From assembly GCA_947311845.1 (NCBI GenBank), contig CAMZMU010000049.1, positions 7,461,451 to 7,525,450 on the forward strand: a stretch of DNA of 64,000 bases, given 5' to 3'. This DNA comes from Poa pratensis (lineage: Eukaryota; Streptophyta; Magnoliopsida; Poales; Poaceae). The position numbers and the translations under genes are program-made. The notes below the pieces were generated by a model that worked only from the letters and a program-made list of their open reading frames with translations, did no database searches and had not been told where the DNA came from. Of the stretch, positions 10,774-22,639 are shown piece by piece (the first letter of the stretch is position 1; each line of letters begins with the position of its first letter).

Positions 10774-12419
10774 CAGTATCATCTTTATCCTTTCGTTTTT
10801 ATAATTTCGTGGTCATATCATGAGTAGAGAAGTTATCTTATAAGATGGTTTGCGATGTGGAGTGTCAATCCTTTAGTTATCCATGTATCCGTTGGTTTGA
10901 GTGTGTCTTGTTCAGAATATTAATGAGAAGTTCCACCTTTACTTTCGGTACATTTTATTTTAGCCTGCAATCTTCTTTATGTGCTGATCTTGCCATTAGT
11001 ATTGACGCCACTTTTGGGTACATTAAGTAAATTATATTAGTTGTGGCAAACTTAGTATTGGTCATTAGTAGCAATACCATGAAAACTTAAGTAGAAGGAG
11101 GGAATTACATGCAAAAATATTATCCCTTTATCTTTCTTTCTTGCTAGCCAATAAGATTAGTATTCTTTGAGTTAAAACATTTGTGCTTACAGGGAAGATA
11201 GCATGGTTGCTTCTATTATATATATATTTGTGTGTATCCCCCAACTTTTATGCTTGCTACATGACCTTGCTAGCCTTAACCACCGTACTGAGAGGGAATG
11301 CTTCTCGTGCATCCAAATCCTTGAACCAAACCCATGCCATTTGTGTCCACCATAACTTCCTATATGTGGTATTTCTTTGCCACTCCAAGTAAATTTTTCA
11401 TGTGCTACCTTTAAATTATTCAAAATGTTATTATTCCCTTTTGTGTCAATGTTTACTAGCTCATGAGGAAGTAGTGTGGTTATCCTTTATTCTACTTGTC
11501 AAACAGACTTTACACCTGGACTAGTGGCATATACATCCGCTTATCCAATAACTTGCAAAAAGAGCTGGCAACGGGATGCCCAGTCCCAATTAATTACAAC
11601 TTTAACCTTAATTCTCTTCACACTTTTGCCCTGATTATCAGTAAGCAATGACAAACAGTGAAATATCTGTGTGTGTAAACCAAAGAGAAAGAGGGATGAT
11701 CTGCCTTGCTGGTAGAAATAACGTCCTTCATGGGAGCCGCTCTTAAAAGTCTGTTTGACAGGGAGAATACTGTTTTCACCCGCTACCATTCGTTGACAAT
11801 TAACAAACACCTCTCAAAACTTAATTTTTGCTCTCTATATGATTTCAAAAACTTAAAAGCTCTAGCACATGACTTAATCCCTGCTTCCCTCTGCGAAGGG
11901 CCTTTCTTTTACTTTTCATGTTGAGTCAGTACACCTATTTCCTTCTTCTTGAGCAAGCATTTGAGTTGTTGTGATTCAACCATATATATCATTAATATTG
12001 TCAATCATGTCTTTATCCTTTCTTGTCTTAGCACAAAGACTTTTGCCTCTAAGAATATAGCTTTGCAAGTTATCAATGACTGTAAAGAAGGTGTGATAAT
12101 TGAGTGTGGAATTCTGCAATATAAGCTCTAATATAAAGACTCCTTTCGAAAGATAAGTATTGATTGCTTATTGTTCTATGACCAAGAATGAAGTGTGCCA
12201 TTACTAATCTATAATTTCCTTCGTGTATTTTTATTGTGGTTGTTTCACTACTCATGTTCAAGTTAGGTTATATGAAGAGTAGTTGCTGTTTAAAATGAGT
12301 GTGTTGTTTAGTAATTACTGATGCTTCTTGTCCGTATTCTTTATTATCGACGCTTCACTCCATAAACTTTTGTTCTAGTTTACTGAGCTCAGCTTTCGCT
12401 TGGGGACAAGCGAGGTCTA
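10774..12419 (+). other. Long 3' non-coding region of the Athila-like element
   Basis: About 1.6 kb between the extra ORF and the polypurine tract. It is AT-rich with no convincing ORF on either strand; short ORFs lack any recognisable domain. Such long 3' regions are usual in Athila-like elements. Confidence 0.6.
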
Positions 12420-12432
12420 AGCTTGGGGGGGT
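12420..12432 (+). other. Polypurine tract
   Basis: AAGCTTGGGGGGG-type purine run directly before the 3' LTR start at 12433; it primes plus-strand DNA synthesis in LTR elements. Confidence 0.85.
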
Positions 12433-13938
12433 TGATACGTCCATTTGCATCACTATTTTATAGCATAATTTACTGTTATTCAATGATATATTTCATATTA
12501 AGAGGAGTTACTTATGTTATTTTGTCTTATTTTGCATGTTTGATGATCATTGGATAATTAACTGCCGGAGTCAGATTTCAGCTGGAAAAAGCAACGTCAA
12601 GGCACTATATTTCTGGAGCACTAAAAATATTTCCGAGAAGACAGATGTTCCTATTTTATCAGAAGATGGACTAAGCCAAAAGGGGAGGCTGAGATGGGCC
12701 AGGAGGGGCCCACACCACCCCTGGGCGCGGGGCCCACCTTGGCCGCGCCCTGGCCAGGTGTGGTGCCCCTGGCCCACCTCAGGCGCTCCCCCTTCGCGTA
12801 CTTCATCCCCCAGAAACCCTAAGACACGGGGAGTCCGTGAGAAAATATTCCGCCGCCTCCACGAGGCGGAAACACACAGAGAGAAAAAGCTCTCCGGCAG
12901 GGAGAAATCTGCCGGGGAAATTCCTTCCCGGAGGGGGAGATCATCGCCATCCTCATCGTCATCGCGCTGGACTTCATCGGGATCATCATCATCATCATCT
13001 CCACCGCCATCACCACCATCACCGCTGCACCATCTCGTTCCGCTGTAACATCTAGGGCTATACTTTGTTTAGTTCATAGGGGAAACTCTCCCGGTGTTAA
13101 TTACTCCTTGTGGTTGATGCTATTGAGTTTTATCGGTGAATTAAAGTATATGTTCAGATCGTTATCCATCATTATATCACCTCTGATCATGATCCATATG
13201 ATGTCTCGTGAGTAGTTATTAGTTCTTGAGGACATGGGAGAAGTCACGCTGTTAGTAGTGGAATTATGTTGAGTAATATTTAATGGTTTGATATTTAAGT
13301 TGTGGTGTTATTCTTCTAGTGGTGTCGTGTGAACGTCGACTACATGACACTTCACCTTTATGGGCCTAGAGGAGTGCATTGTGTATTTGGTTGCTAATTG
13401 TGGGGTTGCCGGAGTGACAGAAACCTAAACCCCCGTTAGTATACCGGTGCACAAGGGAGCGTAGGATCTCAGAGTTTAAGGCTGTGGTTAGATTTATCTT
13501 AATTACTTTCTTGTAACTGCGGATGCTTGCAAGAGGTATAATCACAAGTATGTATTAGTCCAAGTAAGGGCGGTGCATTAGCATAGGTTCACCCACACAA
13601 CACTTATCAAAACAATAAGATTAATCAACTATGTGAAGCGAAAGCACTTGACTAGAATCCCGTGTGTCCTCAAGAACATTTTGTCATCATAAGTAAACCA
13701 ACCGGCTTGTCCTTTGCTCTAAAAAGGATTGGGCCACTTGCTGCAATTATTATTACTGTCTTTTACTTACTCGCATTTTATTTACCTGCTATATCAAAAA
13801 CCCCTAAAAACTTGTCTGCTAGCATTTACAGTGAAACCTTTACCGAAACTCCTTGTCAGCACCTTCTGCTCCTCGTTGGGTTCGACACTCTTATTTATCG
13901 AAAGTACTACGATACACCCCTATACTTGTGGGTCATCA
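12433..13938 (+). repeat. 3' LTR of the Athila-like element
   Basis: 1506 bp, partner of 3599-5105. Most of the few differences are short indels (for example one base near the start, two bases at about 12762, one triplet of the CAT microsatellite). Confidence 0.95.
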
Positions 13939-13943
13939 CTCTA
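13939..13943. repeat. Target-site duplication (right copy), CTCTA
   Basis: Matches 3594-3598. Confidence 0.95.
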
Positions 13944-15900
13944 CTCCACGTAATCGTATGCTCTGACACTTTAAATACCTTGGGACTCCAGCGGCAACTG
14001 CATTAACCGCCCTTTTGACTACTTTTCGCTCTCTCTTGGTTGTGCCACTGGTGTATATGTGATATTGGCCAAGTTGCTTTGGCTGCTGTGAAAACCCGCC
14101 TTGATTACCTGTGTTCTGACCGGCTCCTGAATTGTTGGTGGGTACTGCATTTGCTCCAGTTAAAGGTCCTGTAGCCGGGTTACCACCCGGGCCGGGTCCT
14201 CCACCTCTGCCTGCTCCTTGCAGTGCTTTATGTATCTCATTGTTTTTCCACCTGTTTAAATCTACACACTGGGCCAACGAGTGATTGGCGGGTTTACCGT
14301 TCCTGCTATGGCGAGGACACGACATCCTGAAAGACTCTTCAGTGCTGGTTGGGTGTGACATTTGATAACTGCTTCCACCATTATAGTTCCCATTGTTTCC
14401 TTGATAACCTCTATTGTCGTGAAAATTTCCTTCCATCCTTTGCCTCTGAAACCCGGCATTTGTGCTTGCCACCAACTCTGAACTTTCCTCATTGTGCCCA
14501 CGCTTGTGTTGATTCTGATTGTTGTTGTTGTTTCCATTGCCATTGTTGTTCTTTCCTCCATTATTCACAGGACCTTTCCCTTTCTCTTCCTCATTATCAT
14601 CCTGGGTCTTGTCCGTGGCTGCGTGCCTGTTGCAAGCATCCATCAACTCAGCCATGGTGACTGGCTTGACCCGGTGGCCCTCCTTCATACGGCCCAGCTT
14701 CTGGACAAGGGGAGTAAACTTGCACGTTTTTTCCATCGTAGAAATCGCATCCTTGGGCTCAATACAAGATGAAGAGTGAAGGATCTCCGTGACCCGTCTC
14801 ATCCAATGTCGTGCTGACTCGCCCTTCCTCTGTACACAACGATCAAGGTCTTCAATAGAGAACAAACGCTTGCATGTACCTTGAAAATGCTTGGTGAAAC
14901 TGTCTTTAGCTCGTCCCATGACTTGATTGATTTCTCTGGTAAGTTCTTGAACCATAATTTCGCTGCCCTGTCACTCATCATCAAGTACATATATTTTGCA
15001 CAAACATTCTCCGTGGCGTTGCGTATACACATTGCCATCTCATAACTGCTCAACCAGCTTGCCGGGTCCATACTAGGCTCGTAATTGGATATCTTGTTGG
15101 GCTCCTTGAACTTCTCAGGGAAAGGCTCTGCTCTAATGGCATCTGAATGACACTTTGGCCCGGCTAAGTTAGAAGAACTTGCTAAAAAAATATTGTTACC
15201 TGGTGAACTTATGGACGCGGCTGCCGCAGCGTCGGGTCCTCCTTGCGGCACCGCTACGACAGGTACCGCGGGTTCGCGTTGGTCGCTCTTCTCGCTCACG
15301 ATCCTTTGACTATCTGCTGAGCCACCGAAACTGCAGGGGCGGGCTGATATTGCTGATTGTTCTGGTTCTGTTGAGGTGGATTCTGCTGTTGCACCACGGC
15401 GGGCCCGGCCAATGGCGGGGTCTCACCATGGCGGCTCTTGGTATGCTTACTACGATAGTTGTGGAATGAAGTGCACTTTTTTCTTTCGAATATTGAACTT
15501 GCTGAGCTACTGTGGTGCGTAACATGTCAATGGCACGCCGGGCTTCAATTTCTGCTGGCGAGTCTCCCAGGGGAATACGGTCGAGCGCTAAGGTTGCGGC
15601 GTACACGTTATCCGCTGGATTGGAATAATGACCCGCTGGCGTGTGGAACCTTCGTGTTCGCGCTGGCAGACCCGGATTTTCCCCGGCTCCCCCGGCGAGT
15701 AAACCCGGTGACCGGCAATCGCGACACCGGCTCCTCCAGTCCCTCTGTTTGGTTCTGCACTTGCTCTGATAATTGAAACTGCTTGAGTCACACCAATGGG
15801 TTGATCCACCGGGGTCCTGAATAGTACTGCTGGGTTTATGGTATTCTCTCCCGGAGCCAACCGGCTCTGGTGTCTTCTCTGGTGAACCCAAGTCATGTCA
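13944..15900 (-). pseudogene. Gag of the first Tat element
   Basis: Read on the minus strand. The capsid-like part is at about 14940-15150, with YEPSMDPASWLSSYEMAM, then VCAKYMYLMMSDRAAKLWF. A continuation at 14160-14955 includes the DAISTMEKTCKF and ELMDACNRHA stretches, then a long Asn/Gly/Gln-rich tail (about 14480-14580) and a CP.H...KPANHSLAQC knuckle-like motif near 14250-14330. These features are typical of Tat/RIRE2-like gag, which packages element RNA. Frames change near 14870 and 15300 and the N-terminal part (15310-15890) is poorly conserved. The C-terminal linker continues at 3593 once the nested insertion is removed. Confidence 0.8.
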
Positions 15901-16819
15901 TTGAGGCGATTCTCTTGCTCCTCAATTTGCCTTTTGTCTGGCTGCCATCTGCTGCTTTTCTGCCATTGTATCTCTACGCATTTGTTCCAAAGCCCGGCGT
16001 GCTGTATCTAACTCCATAGCTCTTACCGCTGCGTTTTCTGGTTGTAACCAATCTATTTAGCGCTGTTGGGTCTAGGACCAGGCCATTGTTGAACAAGGCA
16101 GGAGCACTAGCCGTATTATTTCTTTCTTCGCCCTGAGCCCGGTTATTGAGGAAACCGAAACTATTTCTGAAACGAGCCGTGTCTTCACTTTCATCCGTCA
16201 CCGAAGCCGGGTCTCCATCCATCCTCTGACCCGCCAGCTCCAGTATTTGTGGTAACTGTTGCTACTGTTAGTCCGGGTTTGAGGCTGGTGGAATAGCAGT
16301 TGATGGAGACGCGCCCACGTTAGTCGAAGGTGCAGTGTAAACTGCCATCCTCCTAACCGGGCTCGCGCTGTACTCTTGCTCCTCCTCGTCCTCTTCTTCT
16401 GCCTCGTATCCGTACCGACCTTCAAACAGGGGCAAGATGATTCTGTGTCCTCTTCATGCTCCATCGCGTCACCCGGGATCCATGCTGGCTCTCCCGAACG
16501 TTCCTCGTGCATGACCAATGGTAGCCCGGACTTTGCCGTGCCTACTGATTCCTCCCCGTCAGATTGGACGAGCGTAGCGGCTCCTGACACAGATTCATAT
16601 TCTTCATCACTAGCAGATCTAGTTGCATGCACCATACCAACGAAAACATTAACCTTGCCAATTGAAATAACAGCACCTGATTCAAGCAGATCTGATTCCG
16701 GCCCCCAGCCAGAATCGTCGACGATGGATTCTCCTTGTGAGTTGATGGTAACCTCGCCGAAAACGAAATTCTTTATTCCTTGCATAGCTTCTCCCATGAT
16801 GATGACACTTTGGACGCAG
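15901..16819 (-). other. Gag N-terminal and leader region of the first Tat element (degenerate)
   Basis: Between the primer site and recognisable gag the minus strand holds open stretches (16198-16797 and 15974-16222) rich in Ser, Glu and Asp. They show no domain I recognise and their frames change. They fit the divergent N-terminal region of Tat gag, but this is by position only. Confidence 0.5.
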
Positions 16820-16837
16820 GCCCCACGGTGGGCGCCA
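16820..16837 (-). other. Primer binding site, tRNA-Lys
   Basis: On the minus strand TGGCGCCCACCGTGGGGC, complementary to the 3' end of plant tRNA-Lys(CUU), two bases inside the LTR edge at 16840. The same site occurs at 37776-37793. Confidence 0.85.
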
Positions 16838-16839
16838 AC

Positions 16840-17300
16840 TGTCGGTCAAATGCATGGAGGCATGCGGCGTCGAACTCGGTGGAATTTCTACGCTTGCTTG
16901 AGGCCGACCGTTCGTCGCGGCTGCTAGCTAACCTGTCGGTCACAGAGAAGTCAACGGCGCCATCGTCGTCCAGAACTCGAGTTTTCTGTGCAAAGTGAAT
17001 GGCTGGTCAACTTGATGGTTTTGGTTTAGTCGCTCTCGTTGTCTGGTCGCGGCTGGCTGGCTCACGGTCAAAGCACGCCATAGTATTTTTTCTTCCTTAC
17101 CAACAGAACATGTCATCTCCCTCAACTGTCTCCCGCTGGCTAGTACACACGTCTGACAGGAAAAGTTTGGTGTTCTAGAAAGATCGATGCAGAGTTGCAG
17201 ACCCGGGAGAAAAGGAAGCACCGACGTTTGGTTACAAACTTGGCATGTGCCCAATATTCACTCTGACCACTTCTCTAATATTTATATGGTTCTTGGTTTG
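16840..17300 (-). repeat. 5' LTR of the first Tat element (outer end unresolved)
   Basis: Starts on the plus strand with TGTCGG next to the primer site. A minus-strand TATA box (TATAAATA, plus 17279-17286) shows the U3 region reaches at least about 17300. Without the partner LTR I cannot place the right edge or a TSD. Confidence 0.55.
17279..17286 (-). promoter_or_regulatory. Candidate TATA box of the Tat LTR
   Basis: TATAAATA on the minus strand, about 440 bp upstream of the primer binding site, a plausible spacing for an LTR promoter. Confidence 0.4.
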
Positions 17301-18246
17301 CTAATTTCTTTCTTTAGCAAGTTGGCACACGTCAACACCACACTACTCGGTACTCCCATGTCGGAGGAGGATGTTGAATCCTTTGTGCACTTTTGGTTTG
17401 TAATAAGCAGTGTGTAATTTTTGGACCCGTGTTGTTACTATTGTAATATTCTGAGTGATGTCATATTTACGAAACGGTTCTTCCGCAGGTGTGTATGTTA
17501 ACGACTTATAGAATACAATATAAAGTGATGTACAGGGTCATCGCACCACGCCCGAGAAATACAAGTAGAGGGGGAGGGGTAGTACAGAAACGGTCATTTA
17601 TGCAACATCGTCGCACCACGTCCTCAGGGCGGCGAGGTCGACACGTTAGGGGGGCATGAACCATATAGAGGCACGGGTAATCTACAATCAGGGCAATAAT
17701 CCGATTAGTTGACAATCGGTCGTTGTCGAATGCCATGTCTTTTCGAATCCAAAAAAACCACAGGATAGAGGGCGAGACAATGTTGAGCACAAAGGGATAT
17801 ATGCTTGGGAGGTGGGTCTAGAACTCTTCAAACGACGCAGCGATGTCGGCGTCGGCATCGGGACGGAGGCGCATATCGACGATAGACCATGCCCGGAGCT
17901 TGGCGAAACGCGGGCACCAGACTTTTTCTACTGAACTTTTTTGCTTATACACACTTGATTTACTACCTTAAATACTATTTTCAATGCACAACTAGCGGTT
18001 AATGATGTAATCACACTCGTATACATCAAAGATATGTATTTGTCTTAAAATTCCAATATTTATCAATAGAAATACATTTTTCTAGTGCTAAACAGAATTT
18101 CATTTGTCACAAAAGATTTTTATTTTATTAGTCCAATTTGTGTTGTTTAGGACAATCTTATTGCGATGATTTTTCTCTAAATCAAATCAACCAAAAGTAT
18201 CACGTTACTACAATTATACAATAATATTGTGTTTATGTTCATATGT
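17301..18246. other. Unassigned intergenic DNA
   Basis: No supportable gene. The minus strand at 17506-17790 is open for 94 codons and vaguely recalls plant reverse-transcriptase-associated proteins, but it is too short and broken to call. 17940-18240 is AT-rich. Part may be the outer end of the Tat LTR. Confidence 0.4.
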
Positions 18247-18277
18247 AAGGATGCAAGTGGGTCGTCATTAGGGTACC
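18247..18277 (+). repeat. Left arm of an interrupted fold-back repeat
   Basis: The stretch containing GATGCAAGTGGGTC and GGTACC is the imperfect reverse complement of 22611-22639. The copia-type element sits between the arms, so an older inverted-repeat element (MITE-like) was split by it. Confidence 0.65.
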
Positions 18278-18316
18278 ATCTACTCTCTCTAATTTAAAAA
18301 ATGAATTGGCTTTTTC

Positions 18317-18321
18317 AAAAT
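18317..18321. repeat. Target-site duplication (left copy), AAAAT
   Basis: AAAAT is repeated at 22556-22560 directly after the 3' LTR. Confidence 0.9.
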
Positions 18322-18837
18322 TGAAAGGGCATGACGCCTCCATGTGTGGTTTTGGTAATTAATGACAATCACAATCCCTATGGACTAATGGTTGCATTGA
18401 GTTGTACTTGTAGTGTTTGTCCATAGATCATGCTTGAACTCCATATGTTGGATTCAAGGTTGATGCCATGAATATATTGATATAATGAAGTATTGGCATC
18501 AAGATCATCGAGGTGTATGGATATACACTTGATATGATCAAGAAGAAGAGTATGTGATGACCAAGTTGGTATTCGAGAAGTTATCCGATGATTGATCATA
18601 TGTGAGTTGAGCATATCGCAAGTATGTCTTGAAGAAAGGATTATGTGATCATTCATGGTTATTTTCAAGACATCATCTATTGAATAGAGAAGAAAAGATA
18701 CAAGGTTGATCAACGTCAAAGTGGTGTTCGTCATCAAGCTTGTGTTATGCAAGTTCAAGAGAAGTATCTTGAAGATATCATATGCTTGAAGCTTGCACCC
18801 ATTTGGAGATAATGGTCATGTGAAGATATGCCGATAA
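18322..18837 (+). repeat. Truncated 5' LTR of the copia-type element
   Basis: Matches 20000-20515 of the 3' LTR closely (a few single-base and short indel differences) up to CCGATAA, then diverges. Confidence 0.85.
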
Positions 18838-19985
18838 TGGTCATGTGTAGGTTTCATCATGGCATGGAAAGTATTTATTTGCCTTTGTTGTAGCTATTGC
18901 AAATTCTATTCGGCTCTTATGATACTTGTTACTTTCCTCAATGCATCCCAACTATCTCCTTTTCCCTTAGTGATATTTGTGATGCTTGTGTTGAGGTTGA
19001 ATTTGAAGTTCATTAGTACACAATATGAATCATTGAGCTATGGGCTATGATCCTACACAAATATCATATGTGTATAATATATGACTTTATTTTGGATATC
19101 TTGTTCTTTTCTTTAGTAACTAATTTTATGTGTACATGTTTCCTTGTGGATATATATCTCATGATTGTTGTACACTTAGAAACTTATATACATGAGAGAA
19201 ATTACATCTTTACTCGATATCCTATTCTTTGGTGTCACCTCTTTTACTTCGTTTTTGATTCTTTGGCGTGACTCGAAAAGAATTTGATTTATGAGTGCAT
19301 ATCCTATTTTATCACATCTTGGTGCTCTCATCTTGGTGAATATCTTGCTTGTCTTTACAAGCAATAATCTTCACCATGGGATATGTCACAAGCTTTGTTT
19401 TTCATTTGCATCTTATTGAGCTTGTGAATTCATTTGTTTTTGTGTTTTAGAGGATACGGAGGAGTGTGGATTCCATGTTTGTACACCTTGTATTCAAATA
19501 CAATAATTCTAAATTATGTACAAATATTGGGGAGCTCCTCTATTTCCTTTAAAACACTCTTTTGCTCAAATCATAATATCTTGTGTTTATTTGGTTAGTT
19601 GGATCTTTTTGATTGCTTACTTTTTATGTGGAGAATTGTAAAAAGTTTTCCATATCATTCTTTTGCAATCTTTGGATCCTCAATATAGTTTGTGCTCTCT
19701 CCAACTATTCGTCATTGGATATGTGTATTTGATTTCACTCATATTTTGAGAAATGCACACGTTATGGGGGAGTCATACTATATTGACCTTCTAAGATTGT
19801 TCGCCCATTTTGGAAATGATGCCAATGGGGGAGAAGTTTTATAGGGTTTAAGGGAATTTGGTGTTATGCTTTTGTTTTGGGGTCATAAGCATTTACCTTT
19901 CATGCTCATGCATCCATGCTTGTTGATTTGCATGGTTGCTTAATTCATTATATAAACCCTTGTAAAAGAGATTGTCATCATTACC
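18838..19985 (+). other. Residual 3' internal region, non-coding
   Basis: AT-rich sequence with no ORF of note. It resembles, in reverse, the tail at 60062-63298 of the minus-strand element (for example the GGGGGAG-containing stretches and the segment just before the polypurine tract). Confidence 0.6.
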
Positions 19986-19998
19986 AAAATGGGGGAGA
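19986..19998 (+). other. Polypurine tract
   Basis: AAAATGGGGGAGA one base before the 3' LTR start. The same tract in reverse is at 60050-60064. Confidence 0.8.
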
Positions 19999-21130
19999 TT
20001 GAAAGGGGATGGCGCCCCCATGTGTGGTTTTGGTAATTAATGACAATCAATCCCTATGGACTAATGGTTGCATTGAGTTGTACTTGTAGTGTTTGTCCAT
20101 AGACCATGCTTGAACTCCATATGTTGGATTCAAGGTTGATGCCATGCATATATTGATATAATGAAGTATTTGGCATCAAGATCATCGAGGTGTATGGATA
20201 TATACTTGATATGATCAAGAAGAAGAGTATGTGATGACCAAGTTGGTATTCGAGAAGTTATCCGATGATTGGTCATATGTGAGTTGAGCATATCGCAAGT
20301 ATGTCTTGAAGAAAAAGATTATGTGATCATGCATGGTTATCTTCAAGACATCATCTATTGAAAAGAGAAGAAGATACAAGGTTGATCAACGTCAAGTGGT
20401 GTTCGTGATCAAGTTTGTGTTGTGCAAGTTCAAGAGAAGTATCTCGAAGATATCATATGCTTGAAGCTTGCCACCCATTTGGAGATAATGGTCATGTGAA
20501 GATATGCCGATAAGAGGCTCTCCCATAGTGGTGTATGGGGGAGAAATATGTGGATCTTCACCAAGCGAAGCGCAATCAAGAAAGGTGGTCCATTTGAGAA
20601 GATCAAGATCGCCATCATCTAGTCAAGTGGAATGCGCAAGGCAAATGTATGATCTTGATAGGGTTTCTATTTTACCGGTCTCATGTTGTTAGTCGGGAGA
20701 CCGGGTTATTGGATAGATACCGTACTATCAAGAGGGGCTCTCGATTGAGCTTTAGCGTATCAGTTGGTTCTTATTGCGTTTTCGGTTCTTATTCCATAGC
20801 TCAAACCTTTGCATACTTGGCATATCATCTTTCTTGGTTCTTATTTGGTTTTTCCCCTAGTTGGGTTTTGGTGCTTGTTGTGATCTTCATGACAAGCCCA
20901 AGTTCTCGAAAACGGATTTCGTATGGAAAACTTGTTGCGTTTTCGGGTTGGATCGGTTTATCCGTGAGGAAAGTTCCACACCTTCCCATGTGTGTCAACT
21001 TAACTCTTTTTGTAGGAAAGCTCTTGTCGTTACCTTTCCAACAAAATTGGTTTCACCTATTTTGGAGTTCGAACGAGAAATTATTGCATTTCAGGTTTTG
21101 CTGTTTCTGTCTATTTTGCTCAAGCAGGGG

Positions 21131-21470
21131 AATCGGTTTATCCGGTCCAGCGGACTCGGATTATCCGATTCTCAAGATTGCTTGAATTCGGCTAAGGACC
21201 TTAAAGCAACCAGTTTTGTGGCGTACTGGAGTTTTCCGGAATATCCGACTTTGGTTGATTCGGATTATCCGATCGTGAAGGATGCTCGAATCGGCTAAGG
21301 ACCTTAGAGCAACCAGTTTTGTGGCGTACTGGTGTTTTTCGGAATATCCGATATAGGTCTACCCAGATTATCCGGCTATGCCGGATTATCCGATACTTTG
21401 TGTTTCGGACTATCCGATCCAGTCGGATTATCCGATCATGACTTATGTTGGAATATCCGATGTTTCTGTC
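21131..21470 (+). repeat. Array of TCGGATTATCCGA-like palindromes
   Basis: About ten imperfect copies of a 12-13 bp palindrome centred on ATTAT/AATAT, ending about 30 bp before the TATA box. Equivalent arrays with different cores are in the other two LTRs of this family. Confidence 0.8.
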
Positions 21471-21496
21471 TGTAACAGCTCTTTTTCGGGGAGGGC

Positions 21497-21504
21497 TATA
21501 AATA
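21497..21504 (+). promoter_or_regulatory. LTR TATA box
   Basis: TATAAATA in GGGCTATAAATACCCC. The equivalent boxes lie at 40258-40265 and, on the minus strand, 58625-58632. Confidence 0.75.
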
Positions 21505-22555
21505 CCCCTCCACCTACCTCCAGCCAGCCAGCTCTGCCCAGCACGAATTTGGCCTCCATTGTTGACCTTCTTGAGCTTGGCTATCTCTCTATCCCTCCAT
21601 GTTTCTTGCTCCAATTAGAGGGAAAAGAGAGAGGAGATCTAGATCTATCATTCCACCAATCAATCTCCCCTCTAAGTGAGGGGAAGCCTTTGGATCTAGA
21701 TCTTGGAGGGATTTGGTGTTCCTCTTTGTTTTCCTCTCTTCTCCCTCCAATAGCATTGGTTGCTTTGGTGGGATTTGAGAGTGAAGGATTTTGAGCACTT
21801 GTTGTGTTCTTGTCCATTGCATCGGTTGCATCGGTTTGAGTTCTCCACGGTGATACGTGGAAATCGAAGTTGTGAAGCTTGTTACTCTTGGGTATTGGGG
21901 TGCCCTAGAGCTTGTCCTCTTGGGTACTTGGAGTGCCGTAGACGGTCCTTGTTGATCTCGGAGTTTTGGTGGCTCGCGGGATAGTTGGGAGCCTCCAATT
22001 AAGTTGTGGAGTCGCGCCCCAACCTTGTGATTCTTGTGGCTTTGGGAGCCGCGGGAATTCGGTGTGAGTTCCAATTAAGTTGTGGAGTGTGCCTCATCCT
22101 TGTACGGGTTCGGTGACCACCTCAAGAGTCCCATAGTGGTTCGTGGCACTCCGCATTGGTGGAGGCACGAAGGAGATTACGGTGTGCCATTTGATGGCTA
22201 TTCGGGGATCACTTTGTGACTCCGCACCGCTCCAACGGAGACTAGCTTCCATTGGGAAGTGAACTTCGGGATAAATCATCGTCTCCAAGTGCCTCGGTAT
22301 TTCTATACCCGAGCTTCTTACTTATGCAATTACTTTGTGATAGCCATCGAGCTTGAAGTAATATATTTACTATCACATAGTTGTATATCTTGTTTAGCAT
22401 AAGTTGTTGGTTGGACATAGGTAAACCTAGCTTGTTTAGGTTTTGTGCTTGATAAATTAAACGCTAGCTTTATTCCGCATTTATTCAAGCCTAAACTGTA
22501 AAGAATTTTAAATCGCCTATTCACCCCCCCTCTAGGCAACATCCGTGTCCTTTCA

Positions 22556-22560
22556 AAAAT
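22556..22560. repeat. Target-site duplication (right copy), AAAAT
   Basis: Matches 18317-18321. Confidence 0.9.
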
Positions 22561-22610
22561 GACGATGTTATCAGAATAGTTAGTTCAATTTTTCGAACTA
22601 AAGAGGGTGA

Positions 22611-22639
22611 GGTACCTAACAATGACCCACTTGCATCTT
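22611..22639 (-). repeat. Right arm of the interrupted fold-back repeat
   Basis: GGTACC...GACCCACTTGCATC pairs with 18247-18277. Pairing outside this core is weak. Confidence 0.65.

Larger units (their letters stand above)
3599..13938 (+). mobile_element. Complete Athila-like Ty3/gypsy LTR retrotransposon
   Basis: Both LTRs (1507 and 1506 bp, each TG...CA) are present, with a tRNA-Asp primer site, gag-protease, RT, RNase H, integrase, a 154-aa extra ORF, a long 3' non-coding part and a polypurine tract abutting the 3' LTR. The TSD CTCTA is perfect. By eye the LTRs differ by two or three substitutions and about eight short indels, so the insertion is very recent. The tRNA-Asp primer and an extra ORF after integrase fit the Athila lineage; I do not assign a named wheat family. 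Pol frames are broken, almost always by one-base losses in homopolymers. Confidence 0.95.
1..17300 (-). mobile_element. Decayed Tat-type Ty3/gypsy retrotransposon, split by a younger element
   Basis: On the minus strand the order is LTR (right), primer binding site, gag, protease, reverse transcriptase, RNase H, second RNase H and integrase running off the left edge. Two RNase H-like domains before integrase are typical of the plant Tat lineage. Positions 3599-13938 are a later insertion: the 5-bp repeat CTCTA flanks it, and the gag-protease linker reads continuously when it is left out. All reading frames carry stops and shifts, so this is an old, dead copy. Only one LTR is in the window and its right end is not resolved; about 17300 is a minimum. 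The left part of pol and the 3' LTR lie outside the window. Confidence 0.85.
18322..22555 (+). mobile_element. Internally deleted copia-type LTR retrotransposon
   Basis: A truncated 5' LTR (18322-18837), 1.15 kb of 3' internal sequence and a full 2556-bp 3' LTR, flanked by TSD AAAAT. No coding sequence remains. One deletion removed most of the 5' LTR and everything up to the 3' non-coding region. The junction is at 18837/18838, where the shared motif GATAATGGTCATGTG occurs on both sides and may have guided the event. Assignment to copia rests on the related element at 57665-64000, which has gag with two CCHC knuckles. Confidence 0.85.
20000..22555 (+). repeat. 3' LTR of the copia-type element (full length)
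   Basis: Starts TGAAAGG and ends CCTTTCA, an inverted terminal repeat. It contains a promoter with TATAAATA at 21497-21504 and an array of short palindromes upstream of it (21131-21470). Homologous LTRs are at 39161-41207 and 57665-60049. Confidence 0.9.

Noticed and set aside
17506..17790. 94-codon minus-strand frame with a faint likeness to plant reverse-transcriptase-linked proteins
   Set aside because: Too short, no catalytic motif and no supporting context.
21131..21470. Possible CRISPR-like array (short repeats with spacers)
   Set aside because: Repeats are imperfect palindromes with irregular spacing inside a plant LTR; no CRISPR context.
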